Below are positions 41,869-50,966 of a stretch of 64,000 nt of DNA, in pieces. The stretch lies in the NCBI GenBank assembly GCA_016765495.1, contig JAESPV010000027.1:186001-250000 (forward strand), read 5' to 3'. A program made the position numbers and the translations under genes. How positions within the stretch are numbered: position 1 is the stretch's first letter; every line of letters begins with the position of its first letter. The notes below the pieces were generated by a model. That model did not search any database. It had not been told where the DNA came from and worked only from the letters and a program-made list of their open reading frames with translations. This DNA comes from Desulfocapsa sp. (GTDB lineage Bacteria; Desulfobacterota; Desulfobulbia; Desulfobulbales; Desulfocapsaceae).

Positions 41869-44463
41869 CTATTGATTTGACCTGGGCCGTGAGATACCCT
41901 CCTTCTTTTTCCGACGCCTTTGGAGAAAATATACAAAAGCAAATAAGGCATAAGCAGGTATAAAAAGAAGTTGCTTGGGAGGTATGTCAGTTGGCATTTG
42001 AATAGTCAGGATTTCCTGATCAAAGTCTATACCAACTTTCTCAGCAGCACTGCCAAAAATAACATTGTCTACAAGAACTTTACCATCTTCTTCTCGTATT
42101 TCAATTCCAATTCCTTCTAAGCGGGCCTTACCAGATGCCTGATCTCCGACTGGCAGCATAACGGTTTTAGTGTACTCATCCCCATTCATGCTTTCACCCT
42201 TGATCATTACTCGTAGTGAAGAACCGGGTTGAGTTTCTGTAAGAAGGGTTTCAATACGGGTCGGAGATTCATTGGAAAGAGGTGGAAAAAACTTACCCCA
42301 AAAGTATCCCGGCCGGAAGAGTACGAAGGTCACTAAAAGAAGTGCAATTGTTTCCCAGAGACGGCTTTTAACAATGAAAAAACCCTGTGTTGCGGCTGCA
42401 AATGCCAGCATGGCAGCAATTGCAGCGGTAACAATCAGTACTAGAACGAACAAGCTGTCAATGCCTATCATTAATAACTGGGTATTAAAGATAAACATAA
42501 ATGGCAGGATGGCTGTTCTGATGTCGTAGGTGAAACCCTGTATACCGGTTTTGATCGGATCTCCTCCGGAAATCCCTGCAGCCGCAAAGGCAGCTAGCCC
42601 CACAGGTGGTGTATCATCGGCAAGAATTCCAAAGTAAAAGACAAACAGATGGACAGCTATCAAAGGTACGATGAGGCCATTCTGGGCACCAAGCTCTACA
42701 ATTACCGGAGCCATAAGAGTGGAAACAACAATATAGTTTGCGGTCGTTGGCAGTCCCATACCAAGTATTAAGCTGATGAGAGCAGTAAAGAAAAGAACCA
42801 GCATCAGGTTGCCACCTGAAATAAACTCCACAAAATCAGTCATAACAAGACCGATACCCGTGAGTGTGATGGTACCGACAACAATACCTGCTGCTGCAGT
42901 TGCAACACCAATACCAATCATATTTCTGGCGCCGGACACCAGTCCGTTAATAAAATCATCAAAACCATTTTTAAAAGAAAAATCCTCATCCTGACTTTTC
43001 CTGAAATACCCTTTTAACGGACGTTGAGTTAAGACAATAACAATCATGAGAACTGTGGCCCAGAAAGCTGAAAGGGCAGGGGACAAACGTTCTACAACCA
43101 GGCACCACATAAGAACAACAATGGGCAGTAAAAAATATAATCCTGCCTGCGCAGTTTTCCAAAGCTCTGGGAGTTCTTTGATGTCGTGTGTCTGTTCAAG
43201 TTCAGGTACCTTGGTGGCATACATGATGAGCCCGAGATATGCGATAGCAAGTAAGCCCGACACGATATAAATAGTGAAGTTACCAGCAACAGTCTTGATC
43301 CAGCCAATGCCATAATACGTAACAGCAGCCATGACAATCATGAACAAAAAACTAAATACAAATGATAGCAATTTCTGGGCAAGTGTTTGTGTAACTCTCT
43401 TTTTCAAGCCTTCAAGTCCCATCTTACAGGCTTCAAGGTGAACAATATAAACAAGTGCTATATAAGAGATAATTGCAGGTAAAAATGCACACTTAATAAC
43501 TTCAAGGTAGGTGATACCAACATACTCGACCATGAGAAAAGCGGCGGCACCCATAACAGGAGGCATAAGCTGACCATTGGTGGAACAGGCAACTTCAATG
43601 GCTCCGGCTTTTTCAGCTTTAAAGCCAACTTTTTTCATCAATGGAATGGTAAAGGTTCCAGTGGTGACAACATTTGCAATGGAAGAACCTGACACAAGCC
43701 CAGTGAGACCGGAGGAAACAACAGCAGCCTTTGCAGGACCACCCTTGAGATGTCCAAGCCCGGCAAATGCAGTGCGGATAAAATAATTACCAGCACCAGC
43801 TGATTCTAAGAGTGCGCCAAAAAGAACAAACATAAAAACCATACCAGTGGAAACACCCAAAGCAACGCCAAAAACACCTTCTGTTCCAAGCCAGTAATGG
43901 GACATACCCTTATTCAGGCTCGCTCCCTTATGGGCAATAACATCCGGCATAAATTGCCCGCCAAAAGTATAGATACAAAATATAGCGGCAACCACCATCA
44001 GCGGTGGTCCTAAGGCCCGGCGTGTTGCTTCAAGCAGTAGAATCATACCGGTAACTGCCACGATGATATCCATTTGAGTTGGATCACCTGGCCGTTCGGC
44101 AAGTCCTGCATAAAAGAAATATAAATAGGATGCACAAAAGGTTGCAATCATACCAAGAACCCAATCCTGAATGGGGATGTAGCTTCTCGGAGAAGTTTTA
44201 AACGTAGGGTAAGCTGTGTAAGAAAGAAAGACGGCAAAGGCCAGGTGAATGGCTCTTGCTTCGGTGTCGTTAATAATAAAAAAATTAAAAATAAATGGAA
44301 GAGGAGATGCGTACCAAAGCTGAAAAATAGTCCAGATAAGCGGAACTAAAAAAAGAATTTTTTTAGGAAAAGCACCCGTTGGATTTCGGGCACCGAAGTC
44401 TGTCTCAGCGATCATCTCCTGAAGTTCTTTATCGGTTTTTATGTCGAAATTTTCTTCACTCAT
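41869..44463 (-). CDS. TAXI-type TRAP transporter, fused 4TM/12TM permease
   Basis: Inner-membrane secondary transporter of 864 residues in which the small (DctQ-like) and large (DctM-like) subunits are one chain, the usual form for TAXI systems. Many hydrophobic segments are seen; typical DctM blocks are GLVSGSSIANVVTTGTFTIPLMKK (key part SGSSIANVVTTG), SCTNGQ-like ACSTNGQLMPPVMGAAAF, and LGMGLPTTANYIV. The C-terminal 170 residues form a DUF3394-like domain with an extracytoplasmic PDZ-like stretch, between membrane segments. The frame is open to 44535, but AAAGG and family alignment support the ATG at 44461-44463. Its receptor is the next gene upstream. Substrate unknown; TAXI systems include glutamate/oxoglutarate carriers. 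Confidence 0.92.
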   Translation of the reverse strand: MSEENFDIKTDKELQEMIAETDFGARNPTGAFPKKILFLVPLIWTIFQLWYASPLPFIFNFFIINDTEARAIHLAFAVFLSYTAYPTFKTSPRSYIPIQDWVLGMIATFCASYLYFFYAGLAERPGDPTQMDIIVAVTGMILLLEATRRALGPPLMVVAAIFCIYTFGGQFMPDVIAHKGASLNKGMSHYWLGTEGVFGVALGVSTGMVFMFVLFGALLESAGAGNYFIRTAFAGLGHLKGGPAKAAVVSSGLTGLVSGSSIANVVTTGTFTIPLMKKVGFKAEKAGAIEVACSTNGQLMPPVMGAAAFLMVEYVGITYLEVIKCAFLPAIISYIALVYIVHLEACKMGLEGLKKRVTQTLAQKLLSFVFSFLFMIVMAAVTYYGIGWIKTVAGNFTIYIVSGLLAIAYLGLIMYATKVPELEQTHDIKELPELWKTAQAGLYFLLPIVVLMWCLVVERLSPALSAFWATVLMIVIVLTQRPLKGYFRKSQDEDFSFKNGFDDFINGLVSGARNMIGIGVATAAAGIVVGTITLTGIGLVMTDFVEFISGGNLMLVLFFTALISLILGMGLPTTANYIVVSTLMAPVIVELGAQNGLIVPLIAVHLFVFYFGILADDTPPVGLAAFAAAGISGGDPIKTGIQGFTYDIRTAILPFMFIFNTQLLMIGIDSLFVLVLIVTAAIAAMLAFAAATQGFFIVKSRLWETIALLLVTFVLFRPGYFWGKFFPPLSNESPTRIETLLTETQPGSSLRVMIKGESMNGDEYTKTVMLPVGDQASGKARLEGIGIEIREEDGKVLVDNVIFGSAAEKVGIDFDQEILTIQMPTDIPPKQLLFIPAYALFAFVYFLQRRRKKKEGISRPRSNQ

Positions 44464-44581
44464 GCGATGATACCTTTTAGTTATGTTTGCTTGGGAATGG
44501 GAACAAATACTGGTGAACAGTAAACAAGTCAGCATACGTTCCTTATAAACCCTTTTCAGAAAAACCTAAAAAAGAATTCAT

Positions 44582-44737
44582 AAGGAACTAAGTTGCTTGA
44601 ACATATTGCGAAGAATGTTTTTCTCCACCTGTACTTGAAAACACGTTGCATACAGGAAGGATGCAACGTGTTTTCAAGTACAGGAAAGGGAACAAGGGGC
44701 CAATAAGATGTTCAAGTTATTTCGTGTACGTTCCTTA
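44582..44737. repeat. MITE-like palindromic element, copy 3 (best preserved)
   Basis: About 156 bases. The ends are inverted: AAGGAAC...TTGAACAT on the left and ATGTTCAAGTTATTTCGTG followed by TACGTTCCTT on the right. In the middle CCTGTACTTGAAAACACGTT (from 44629) and its complement ending in TTTTCAAGTACAGG (to about 44684) form a hairpin of 24-base arms around a short loop. It lies between the TAXI receptor and the TRAP permease. No coding capacity. Confidence 0.75.
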
Positions 44738-44800
44738 GTGTAACTCCCATAAATGGTAATAGGAGGTAGGTACTACTGAAAAAATATGGGGTAAGTAAAA

Positions 44801-44827
44801 AAGGCGTACTGTTTGTCAGTACGCCTT
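44801..44827 (-). terminator. Intrinsic terminator after the TAXI receptor gene
   Basis: AAGGCGTACTG and CAGTACGCCTT form an 11-base stem around TTTGT; on the minus strand the stem is followed by a run of T. It stands 15 bases after the receptor stop. Partial readthrough would give a high receptor-to-permease ratio. Confidence 0.85.
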
Positions 44828-44841
44828 TTTTATAAGTCGGA

Positions 44842-45813
44842 CTATTTTAGAAGGCCAGCTTCTTTATAGTATTTAGCAGCTCCATCATGCAAAGGAGCAG
44901 AGAGACCATCTTTTATCATTTCTTCTTTTTTCAGATTGTTAAATGCTGGATGCAGTTTCCGGAAGGAGTCAAAGTTCTCAAATACTGCTTTAACTACGTT
45001 GTAGATAACGTTTTCAGGAACATCGGAGGAAGAAACAAAGGTAGCACCTACACCAAAAGTTTTAGTGTCAGTATCGGTTCCACGATACATTCCACCAGGG
45101 ATGGTAGCGGTACGATAGTAGTCATTGTCTGCGACAAGTTTGTCTACTTCAGGTCCTGTTACATTAACCAGTATTGCATCACATGAAGTGGTAGCCTCTT
45201 TAATGGATCCACTTGGGTGACCAGCGACGAAAACCATAGCATCAACTTTATTGTCACAAAGTGCTTTAGACTGCTCCGAAGATTTCAACTCGGAGGCAAG
45301 TTTGAAATCTTTTGTGGTCCAACCAAGGGCATCCATCAGAACTGTCATGGTACCACGCTGACCGGAACCAGGGTTACCAATGTTCACACGTTTACCTTTC
45401 AAATCTTTGAATTCTTTAATACCGGAATCAGCACGGGCAACAACGGTGAAGGGCTCTGGATGAATGGAGAAAACTGCCCGAAGTTTTTTGTTTGGTCCTT
45501 TTTTCTCAAACTTTGAAGTTCCGTTATATGCATGATACTGCCAATCAGACTGGGCGACACCCATATCAAGTTCACCGGCAGCAATGGTGTTCAGATTGTA
45601 AATAGAACCACCTGTACTCTCAACTGAGCAACGGATTCCATGATCTTTTCTTGTTTTATTTACAAGGCGACAAATAGCGCCACCAGTGGGATAATAAACG
45701 CCGGTAACACCGCCGGTGCCGATGGTTACAAATTGTTGCTCGGCAAAAGATGGGGTAGAGGCGAGAGCGAGGGCAAATCCGCAACCAATGGCAATTCTTG
45801 ATACAAGTTTCAT
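44842..45813 (-). CDS. TAXI-family TRAP transporter solute-binding protein
   Basis: Periplasmic receptor of 323 residues. Signal peptide [18 protein letters not shown], then [25 protein letters not shown] (key part [15 protein letters not shown]), the hallmark of TAXI proteins. Later [26 protein letters not shown] and a C-terminal [13 protein letters not shown] are also family blocks. Two cysteine pairs may form a disulfide. TAGGAGA stands before the ATG. A strong terminator follows, then the repeat element and the permease gene. Promoter elements must lie in the AT-rich gap 45814-46086. Confidence 0.93.
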   Translation of the reverse strand: MKLVSRIAIGCGFALALASTPSFAEQQFVTIGTGGVTGVYYPTGGAICRLVNKTRKDHGIRCSVESTGGSIYNLNTIAAGELDMGVAQSDWQYHAYNGTSKFEKKGPNKKLRAVFSIHPEPFTVVARADSGIKEFKDLKGKRVNIGNPGSGQRGTMTVLMDALGWTTKDFKLASELKSSEQSKALCDNKVDAMVFVAGHPSGSIKEATTSCDAILVNVTGPEVDKLVADNDYYRTATIPGGMYRGTDTDTKTFGVGATFVSSSDVPENVIYNVVKAVFENFDSFRKLHPAFNNLKKEEMIKDGLSAPLHDGAAKYYKEAGLLK

Positions 45814-46086
45814 TTTGTGTTCTCCTAATGATAAAACAATGAATAGATTAAAGAGTCTTCTGTTTTTAATCTTCCTTCTGTCAGTTTGGTGCTGTTTTCT
45901 TTGTTTGTGACCTCCTTTCGTTGGATCCTGTCTAAGTTTGGCTGTAATTGGTACTAATAAGGAATTTGTATCACTGATAAATCGTTAAATATATAGAGAA
46001 ATGAATTGTAAGGCAATCATTTTAATTCCTTTAAATGGAATTTTAGATAGTAAAACTGTGGAGAATTCCCAGTAAGCTGGTTTTAT

Positions 46087-46899
46087 TTACGGTATAAAAT
46101 GAAGGAGCGGACCGTTACTTCTGCTTGTTGCGACAGATGTATTTAGTCCGGCAGTGATAATTCTATCCATGTATTCACCTGTCAGCTTGAAGGCTGTAAC
46201 GGCATCATTTCCCAGACATAAGTAAGATGCCAGTGCCGATGAGTAGGTGCAGCCGGTACCGTGAAGATTTGGGTTCCGAATTCGTCTGCGTTTTGATTCG
46301 CTGATGATTTTACCGGGCTGTACCAGAAAATCACAAATATTTAATTCTGATTCCTCAAGATGTCCGCCTTTGATTACAAGTGCCTTCATTTGAGGGTATT
46401 TGTTGAGTACCAGTCTGGCACAGTCAATGGCATCTTCTTTGGTGCTGATCGATGTATTACTGATCAACTGTAATTCCGATGTGTTTGGGGTTAGATAAGA
46501 TATTTCCGGTAAAAGCTTTTCTTTGAGGACTGAAAAAGCATCTGTTTTCAGCAGAGGAGCTCCTGATGTAGCGGCAAGCACCGGATCATAAATAACCTCA
46601 CCAGCAAATGAACGAAGCAGGTTTGCAAGACAATATAAGATTTCTGCATTGCCGGTCATTCCTATCTTAATGTGTGTGACATCGTGGTCTTCGAGAACTG
46701 CCTGTATCTGCGCCTGAACAAATCCCGCTGAAAGTGGTTGTATTTCCTGGACACCACGTGAATTTTGCACAGTAAGACAGGTGATGGCAGCTGCGCCATA
46801 AACACCAATTACAGTCATGGTTTTTACGTCTGCCTGAATTCCTGCACCTCCTGATGGATCAGAGCCGGCAATACTGAGAAGAGTGGGTTGAATAAGCAA
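46087..46899 (-). CDS. thiD: Hydroxymethylpyrimidine/phosphomethylpyrimidine kinase
   Basis: Ribokinase-fold kinase of 270 residues phosphorylating HMP and HMP-phosphate for thiamine synthesis. LLSIAGSDPSGGAGIQADVKT is the family start (key part AGSDPSGGAGIQAD). QNSRGVQ, KIGMTGN, YDPVLAATSGAPLL, and the C-terminal NLHGTGCTYSSALA with the anion-hole/catalytic region are all present. The gene stands alone, divergent from the topoisomerase pair. No TPP riboswitch is seen before it. thiE, thiG and a clearly classical thiC are not in the window. Confidence 0.94.
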   Translation of the reverse strand: MLIQPTLLSIAGSDPSGGAGIQADVKTMTVIGVYGAAAITCLTVQNSRGVQEIQPLSAGFVQAQIQAVLEDHDVTHIKIGMTGNAEILYCLANLLRSFAGEVIYDPVLAATSGAPLLKTDAFSVLKEKLLPEISYLTPNTSELQLISNTSISTKEDAIDCARLVLNKYPQMKALVIKGGHLEESELNICDFLVQPGKIISESKRRRIRNPNLHGTGCTYSSALASYLCLGNDAVTAFKLTGEYMDRIITAGLNTSVATSRSNGPLLHFIP

Positions 46900-47059
46900 A
46901 TAATATACCTGTGTGTAATGATTTTCTTATGTTTTCAGTGTGTCATTCCGTCTATTGCGAAATATAGTAAAATGCAATACTATTGCAAGGCTTCATCATA
47001 TTATTAGTACCTTATAAATTCTATCGCAGTCTACGCGTATTTCATGCAAGCCTCTTAAC

Positions 47060-48886
47060 ATGCAGCCAAAGCCACCAGTTTACGACGAAAGTAAAGTAAA
47101 AACGCTCAGTTCTCTTGAGCATATCCGAAAACGCCCCGGTATGTATATTGGGCGTCTGGGTTCAGGTACTCATCCAGATGATGGTATATATATTCTTCTC
47201 AAAGAAGTGATAGATAATGCCGTTGATGAATTTATCATGGGAGCCGGGAAAAAGATAACCGTTTCCATTTCTGAAGAAGGCCGTGTCTGTATACGCGATT
47301 TTGGTCGTGGTATTCCTCTTGGAAAGGTGGTCGAATGTGTTTCAAAAATTAACACAGGGGCCAAATATTCAACCGATGTTTTTCAATTTTCCGTTGGCTT
47401 AAATGGTGTCGGCACCAAAGCAGTAAACGCCATGTCTGAGTATTTTAAGGTAACTGCTTTTCGTGAAGGGCAATTTGCTTCTGCAAGCTTTTCTAATGGC
47501 ATACTTAATGATAAGAAAAAAGGAAAAAGCAGTGAACCTGATGGAACGCTTGTTGAATTCCTCCCGGATTCTAATCTGTTCGCTGACTTTCGTTTTGATC
47601 GGGAGTATGTTGATAAACGACTTTGGCGTTACGCTTATCTCAATGCCGGATTGAAAATATATCTGGATAAAACCTGTTACCACTCCACCAATGGGCTTCT
47701 TGATTTACTGGATAAGGAACTTGGGGGGCAGGGTATATATGATCCTATCTATTATCAGGATCCCACGTTAGAGTTTGCTTTTTCTCACACTGAAGGATAC
47801 AGCGACACCTACTATAGTTTTGTTAATGGAACCTATACCAGTGAGGGGGGAACCCATCTCTCGGCTTTTCGGGAAGGTGTTTTAAAAGGGGTTAATGAGT
47901 TTTCCAATAAGAAATTTGCCGCGAATGATGTCCGTGATGGAATAGTGGGTACATTGTCTGTAAAAATTGTTGAACCGGTCTTTGAATCCCAGACGAAGAA
48001 CAAACTTGGTAACACTGATATTCGTGCCTGGATTGTAAATAAGGTAAAGGATGCGGTGTCCAGTGCTCTCTATAAAGATACAGAACTTGCTGATCGTTTT
48101 CTCGAGAAGGTTCAGCGCAATCAAAAGATACGTAAAGAGTTGCAAAGTGTTCGCAAGGAAGCCAAGGCCAAAGCCAGAAAAGTGGCCCTCAAGATCCCGC
48201 AGTTAAAAGACTGTAAACATCACCCAACGAGGAATAATCCCTCTGCCAGGGATAAAGAAAACATGATCTTTATCACCGAGGGACAATCTGCCGCCGGATC
48301 AATTGTTTCTTCCCGTGATCCTTTAACTCAAGCGGTTTTCTCATTAAAGGGCAAGCCCATGAATGTACTTGGGCAGAAACTTGCGCTACTGTATAAAAAT
48401 GATGAGATGTATTCTCTCATGCGCGCCTTAAATATAGAGGAATCCATAACAGATCTTCGTTTTGATAAGGTTATTCTTGCAACCGATGCGGATGTGGATG
48501 GACTCCATATCCGTAATTTGCTACTCACCTTTTTTCTTCACTACTTTGAACCATTGGTGAAACTTGGACATGTGTATATTTTGGAAACCCCAATTTTCAG
48601 AGTGCGTAATAAAAAGGAAACTTTTTACTGCTACACCGAGAAAGAAAAAGAGAAAGCTACCCGCAAGCTCCAAGGGAGTGGAAAGGTGAAGAAAGCCGTT
48701 GAAATAACAAGATTCAAGGGTTTAGGCGAAATATCTCCCAAAGAATTTAAGCAGTTTATTGGTCCTGATATCATTCTCAGACAGGTGGAGATGGGGTCGG
48801 TTAGTGAAATGACAGAAGTGCTTTCCTTTTATATGGGGAAAAACACTCCTGAGCGTAAAGCCTATATTATGGAAAATCTTCTGTAG
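47060..48886 (+). CDS. parE: Type IIA DNA topoisomerase subunit B (topoisomerase IV-like)
   Basis: GHKL ATPase/TOPRIM subunit, 608 residues. LEHIRKRPGMYIGRLGSG opens the ATPase domain, LLKEVIDNAVDEF is the N-box, and VGLNGVGTKAVNAMS the G-loop. The TOPRIM part has ITEGQSAAGS, where most GyrB/ParE read EGDSA, and DADVDGLHIRNLLL. The EGQSA-like form is shared with a side branch of topoisomerase subunits seen in other phyla. The product is shorter than GyrB. With the next gene, 8 bases away, it forms a complete enzyme. Whether it decatenates, like topoisomerase IV, or supercoils cannot be read from sequence. Confidence 0.85.
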   Translation: MQPKPPVYDESKVKTLSSLEHIRKRPGMYIGRLGSGTHPDDGIYILLKEVIDNAVDEFIMGAGKKITVSISEEGRVCIRDFGRGIPLGKVVECVSKINTGAKYSTDVFQFSVGLNGVGTKAVNAMSEYFKVTAFREGQFASASFSNGILNDKKKGKSSEPDGTLVEFLPDSNLFADFRFDREYVDKRLWRYAYLNAGLKIYLDKTCYHSTNGLLDLLDKELGGQGIYDPIYYQDPTLEFAFSHTEGYSDTYYSFVNGTYTSEGGTHLSAFREGVLKGVNEFSNKKFAANDVRDGIVGTLSVKIVEPVFESQTKNKLGNTDIRAWIVNKVKDAVSSALYKDTELADRFLEKVQRNQKIRKELQSVRKEAKAKARKVALKIPQLKDCKHHPTRNNPSARDKENMIFITEGQSAAGSIVSSRDPLTQAVFSLKGKPMNVLGQKLALLYKNDEMYSLMRALNIEESITDLRFDKVILATDADVDGLHIRNLLLTFFLHYFEPLVKLGHVYILETPIFRVRNKKETFYCYTEKEKEKATRKLQGSGKVKKAVEITRFKGLGEISPKEFKQFIGPDIILRQVEMGSVSEMTEVLSFYMGKNTPERKAYIMENLL

Positions 48887-48894
48887 GAAAACAA

Positions 48895-50901
48895 GTGGAC
48901 TCACAGCAGGGCAAACTTCGACAGCTTTTTGAATATAATTTCCTCGAATACACCTCCTATGTCATTAAAGAGCGTGCCATTCCTGACATTAATGATGGCC
49001 TTAAACCTGTTCAACGTCGTATTCTGCAGACGCTTCATATCATGGATGACGGACGGTTCCATAAAGTGGCAAACGTAGTTGGCGCCACCATGAAACTCCA
49101 TCCCCATGGAGACCAGTCCATTTTTGCTGCTCTTGTGAATATTGCTAATAAGGGATTTCTTATTGATCGGCAGGGAAACTACGGAAATATTTTCACAGGT
49201 GATGCCGCCTCAGCTCCCCGTTATATAGAGTGTCGCCTTTCACCACTTGCTCGTGCAATCCTGTTTAATAAGGATCTCACCGAATTTGTTGACTCCTATG
49301 ATGGAAGAATGCAGGAACCTGTAACCCTGCCAAGTAAAATTCCACTATTGCTGTTGCAGGGAGCTGAAGGGATCGCAGTTGGAATGGCCACAAAAATTAT
49401 GCCACATAATTTTTGTGAGCTTCTGAACGCACAAAAAAAGATCCTGAGAAATGAAGAATTCACCCTTTACCCCGATTTTCCTCAAGGTGGAATGGTTGAT
49501 GTTTCTCTCTATAACCATGGAAATGGTAAGATTCGTTGTCGTGCAAGGATGGAGGAGGCCAATGAAAAGACAATTCTCATTAAAGAAATTCCATATACCA
49601 CCACTACACAATCGCTTATTGATTCCGTAGAAAAGGCCGCCAAAGCCGGAAAAATCAAAATAATTTCCATTAATGATTACACGGCAGAAGAGGTTGAAAT
49701 TGAAATTAAACTTGCCCGTGGAATCTATGCAAAAGATACCATCAAAGCGCTGTATGCATTCACCGACTGTGAAGTCCCCATAAGCCCAAACCTAACTCTC
49801 GTTCAGAATGGTGTCCCTAGAACTGCAACAGTCGAGGAAGTTTTACGATATAACACAGAAAAACTTCTTGCTGATCTTACCCGCGAACTTGAAATTGATA
49901 AAAATCGCCTGGAAGATCGATTGCATGCCCGATTGCTGGAGCAGATATTTATCGAAGAACGAATCTATAAAACCATTGAAGAGAAAACAAGCTACAAAGC
50001 AGTGATTGCAGGAGTGGATGAAGCCCTGCAGCCTTTTATAAAAGAATTGAAACGTCCGGTTGTCACTGAGGATATAGAAAGGCTTCTTGAAATTCGTATT
50101 AAACGCATATCCCGTTATGATATCAATAAGCAAAAAAAGGAAATCAAAGCTCTTCTCGGAGAGATCAAAAGCATTGTAAACCATCTTAAGGATATGGTTC
50201 TTTTCACCACGAATTATATTGATACCATATTGAAAAAATATGGTGAAGAATATCCACGACTAACAGAAATAAAGGAGTTCACAGAAGTTAGTGTTCGGAG
50301 AGTTGCCTTATCTAATCTCACTGTTTGCTATGACAGAGAGGAAGGATTTCTCGGACATCAGATCAAGATGAGCGGAGAAAAAACGGACTTTTCTATTCCG
50401 TGCTCCGAATACGACAGATTACTGCTGATCTACGAAACAGGCGTATACAAAGTTATTCAGGTAACTGATAAGCTTTTCGTCGGCCATGATGTTCGCTGGG
50501 TTGGAAAGATAAAAAAGGGTCTTGTCTTTAATATGGTGTACAGGGAAGGGCGGGAAAACCTCTGTTATGTGAAACGCTTTACCACGCCAAAATTTATTCT
50601 TGATAAGGAGTATAAGCTCTTTGATCATCATAAACGCTCAAAAATCCTATTCCTTTCTTTTGGCGAAGAAAAGAGTGCTCGTGCCAGTCTTATGCCATCA
50701 CCTCGTGCTAAAGCAAATATAGTAGAGATATTTTTTGATGAATACCTTGTGAAGGGCCCCACTGCTAAAGGCAAACGTGTTTCTACAAGAATTGTTCGAC
50801 GTGTGGTTGATGCCACAGGTAAAAAACCAAAGGAAAGGAAGATAAATTTACCACTTCCTGGGATGGGAACGCAGGTTCCCAGGCGAAATGATGATGAGTA
50901 A
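48895..50901 (+). CDS. parC: Type IIA DNA topoisomerase subunit A (topoisomerase IV-like)
   Basis: DNA breakage-reunion subunit, 668 residues. It opens with LEYTSYVIKERAIPDINDGLKPVQRRIL (key part RAIPDINDGLKPVQRR), then HPHGDQSIFAALV, and SAPRYIE with the catalytic tyrosine at residue 110. The C-terminal third is short and lacks clear GyrA-box repeats, which argues against a gyrase. The start is GTG at 48895 with TAGGAAAA before it. It follows the B subunit after 8 bases and is followed 65 bases later by the helicase fusion gene on the same strand. Confidence 0.87.
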   Translation: MDSQQGKLRQLFEYNFLEYTSYVIKERAIPDINDGLKPVQRRILQTLHIMDDGRFHKVANVVGATMKLHPHGDQSIFAALVNIANKGFLIDRQGNYGNIFTGDAASAPRYIECRLSPLARAILFNKDLTEFVDSYDGRMQEPVTLPSKIPLLLLQGAEGIAVGMATKIMPHNFCELLNAQKKILRNEEFTLYPDFPQGGMVDVSLYNHGNGKIRCRARMEEANEKTILIKEIPYTTTTQSLIDSVEKAAKAGKIKIISINDYTAEEVEIEIKLARGIYAKDTIKALYAFTDCEVPISPNLTLVQNGVPRTATVEEVLRYNTEKLLADLTRELEIDKNRLEDRLHARLLEQIFIEERIYKTIEEKTSYKAVIAGVDEALQPFIKELKRPVVTEDIERLLEIRIKRISRYDINKQKKEIKALLGEIKSIVNHLKDMVLFTTNYIDTILKKYGEEYPRLTEIKEFTEVSVRRVALSNLTVCYDREEGFLGHQIKMSGEKTDFSIPCSEYDRLLLIYETGVYKVIQVTDKLFVGHDVRWVGKIKKGLVFNMVYREGRENLCYVKRFTTPKFILDKEYKLFDHHKRSKILFLSFGEEKSARASLMPSPRAKANIVEIFFDEYLVKGPTAKGKRVSTRIVRRVVDATGKKPKERKINLPLPGMGTQVPRRNDDE

Positions 50902-50966
50902 ATATCACCTGGGGACCCGCCAATCCTTGTTCCTGCGATGCCACCAAACAAGGAACAGCATAATCC

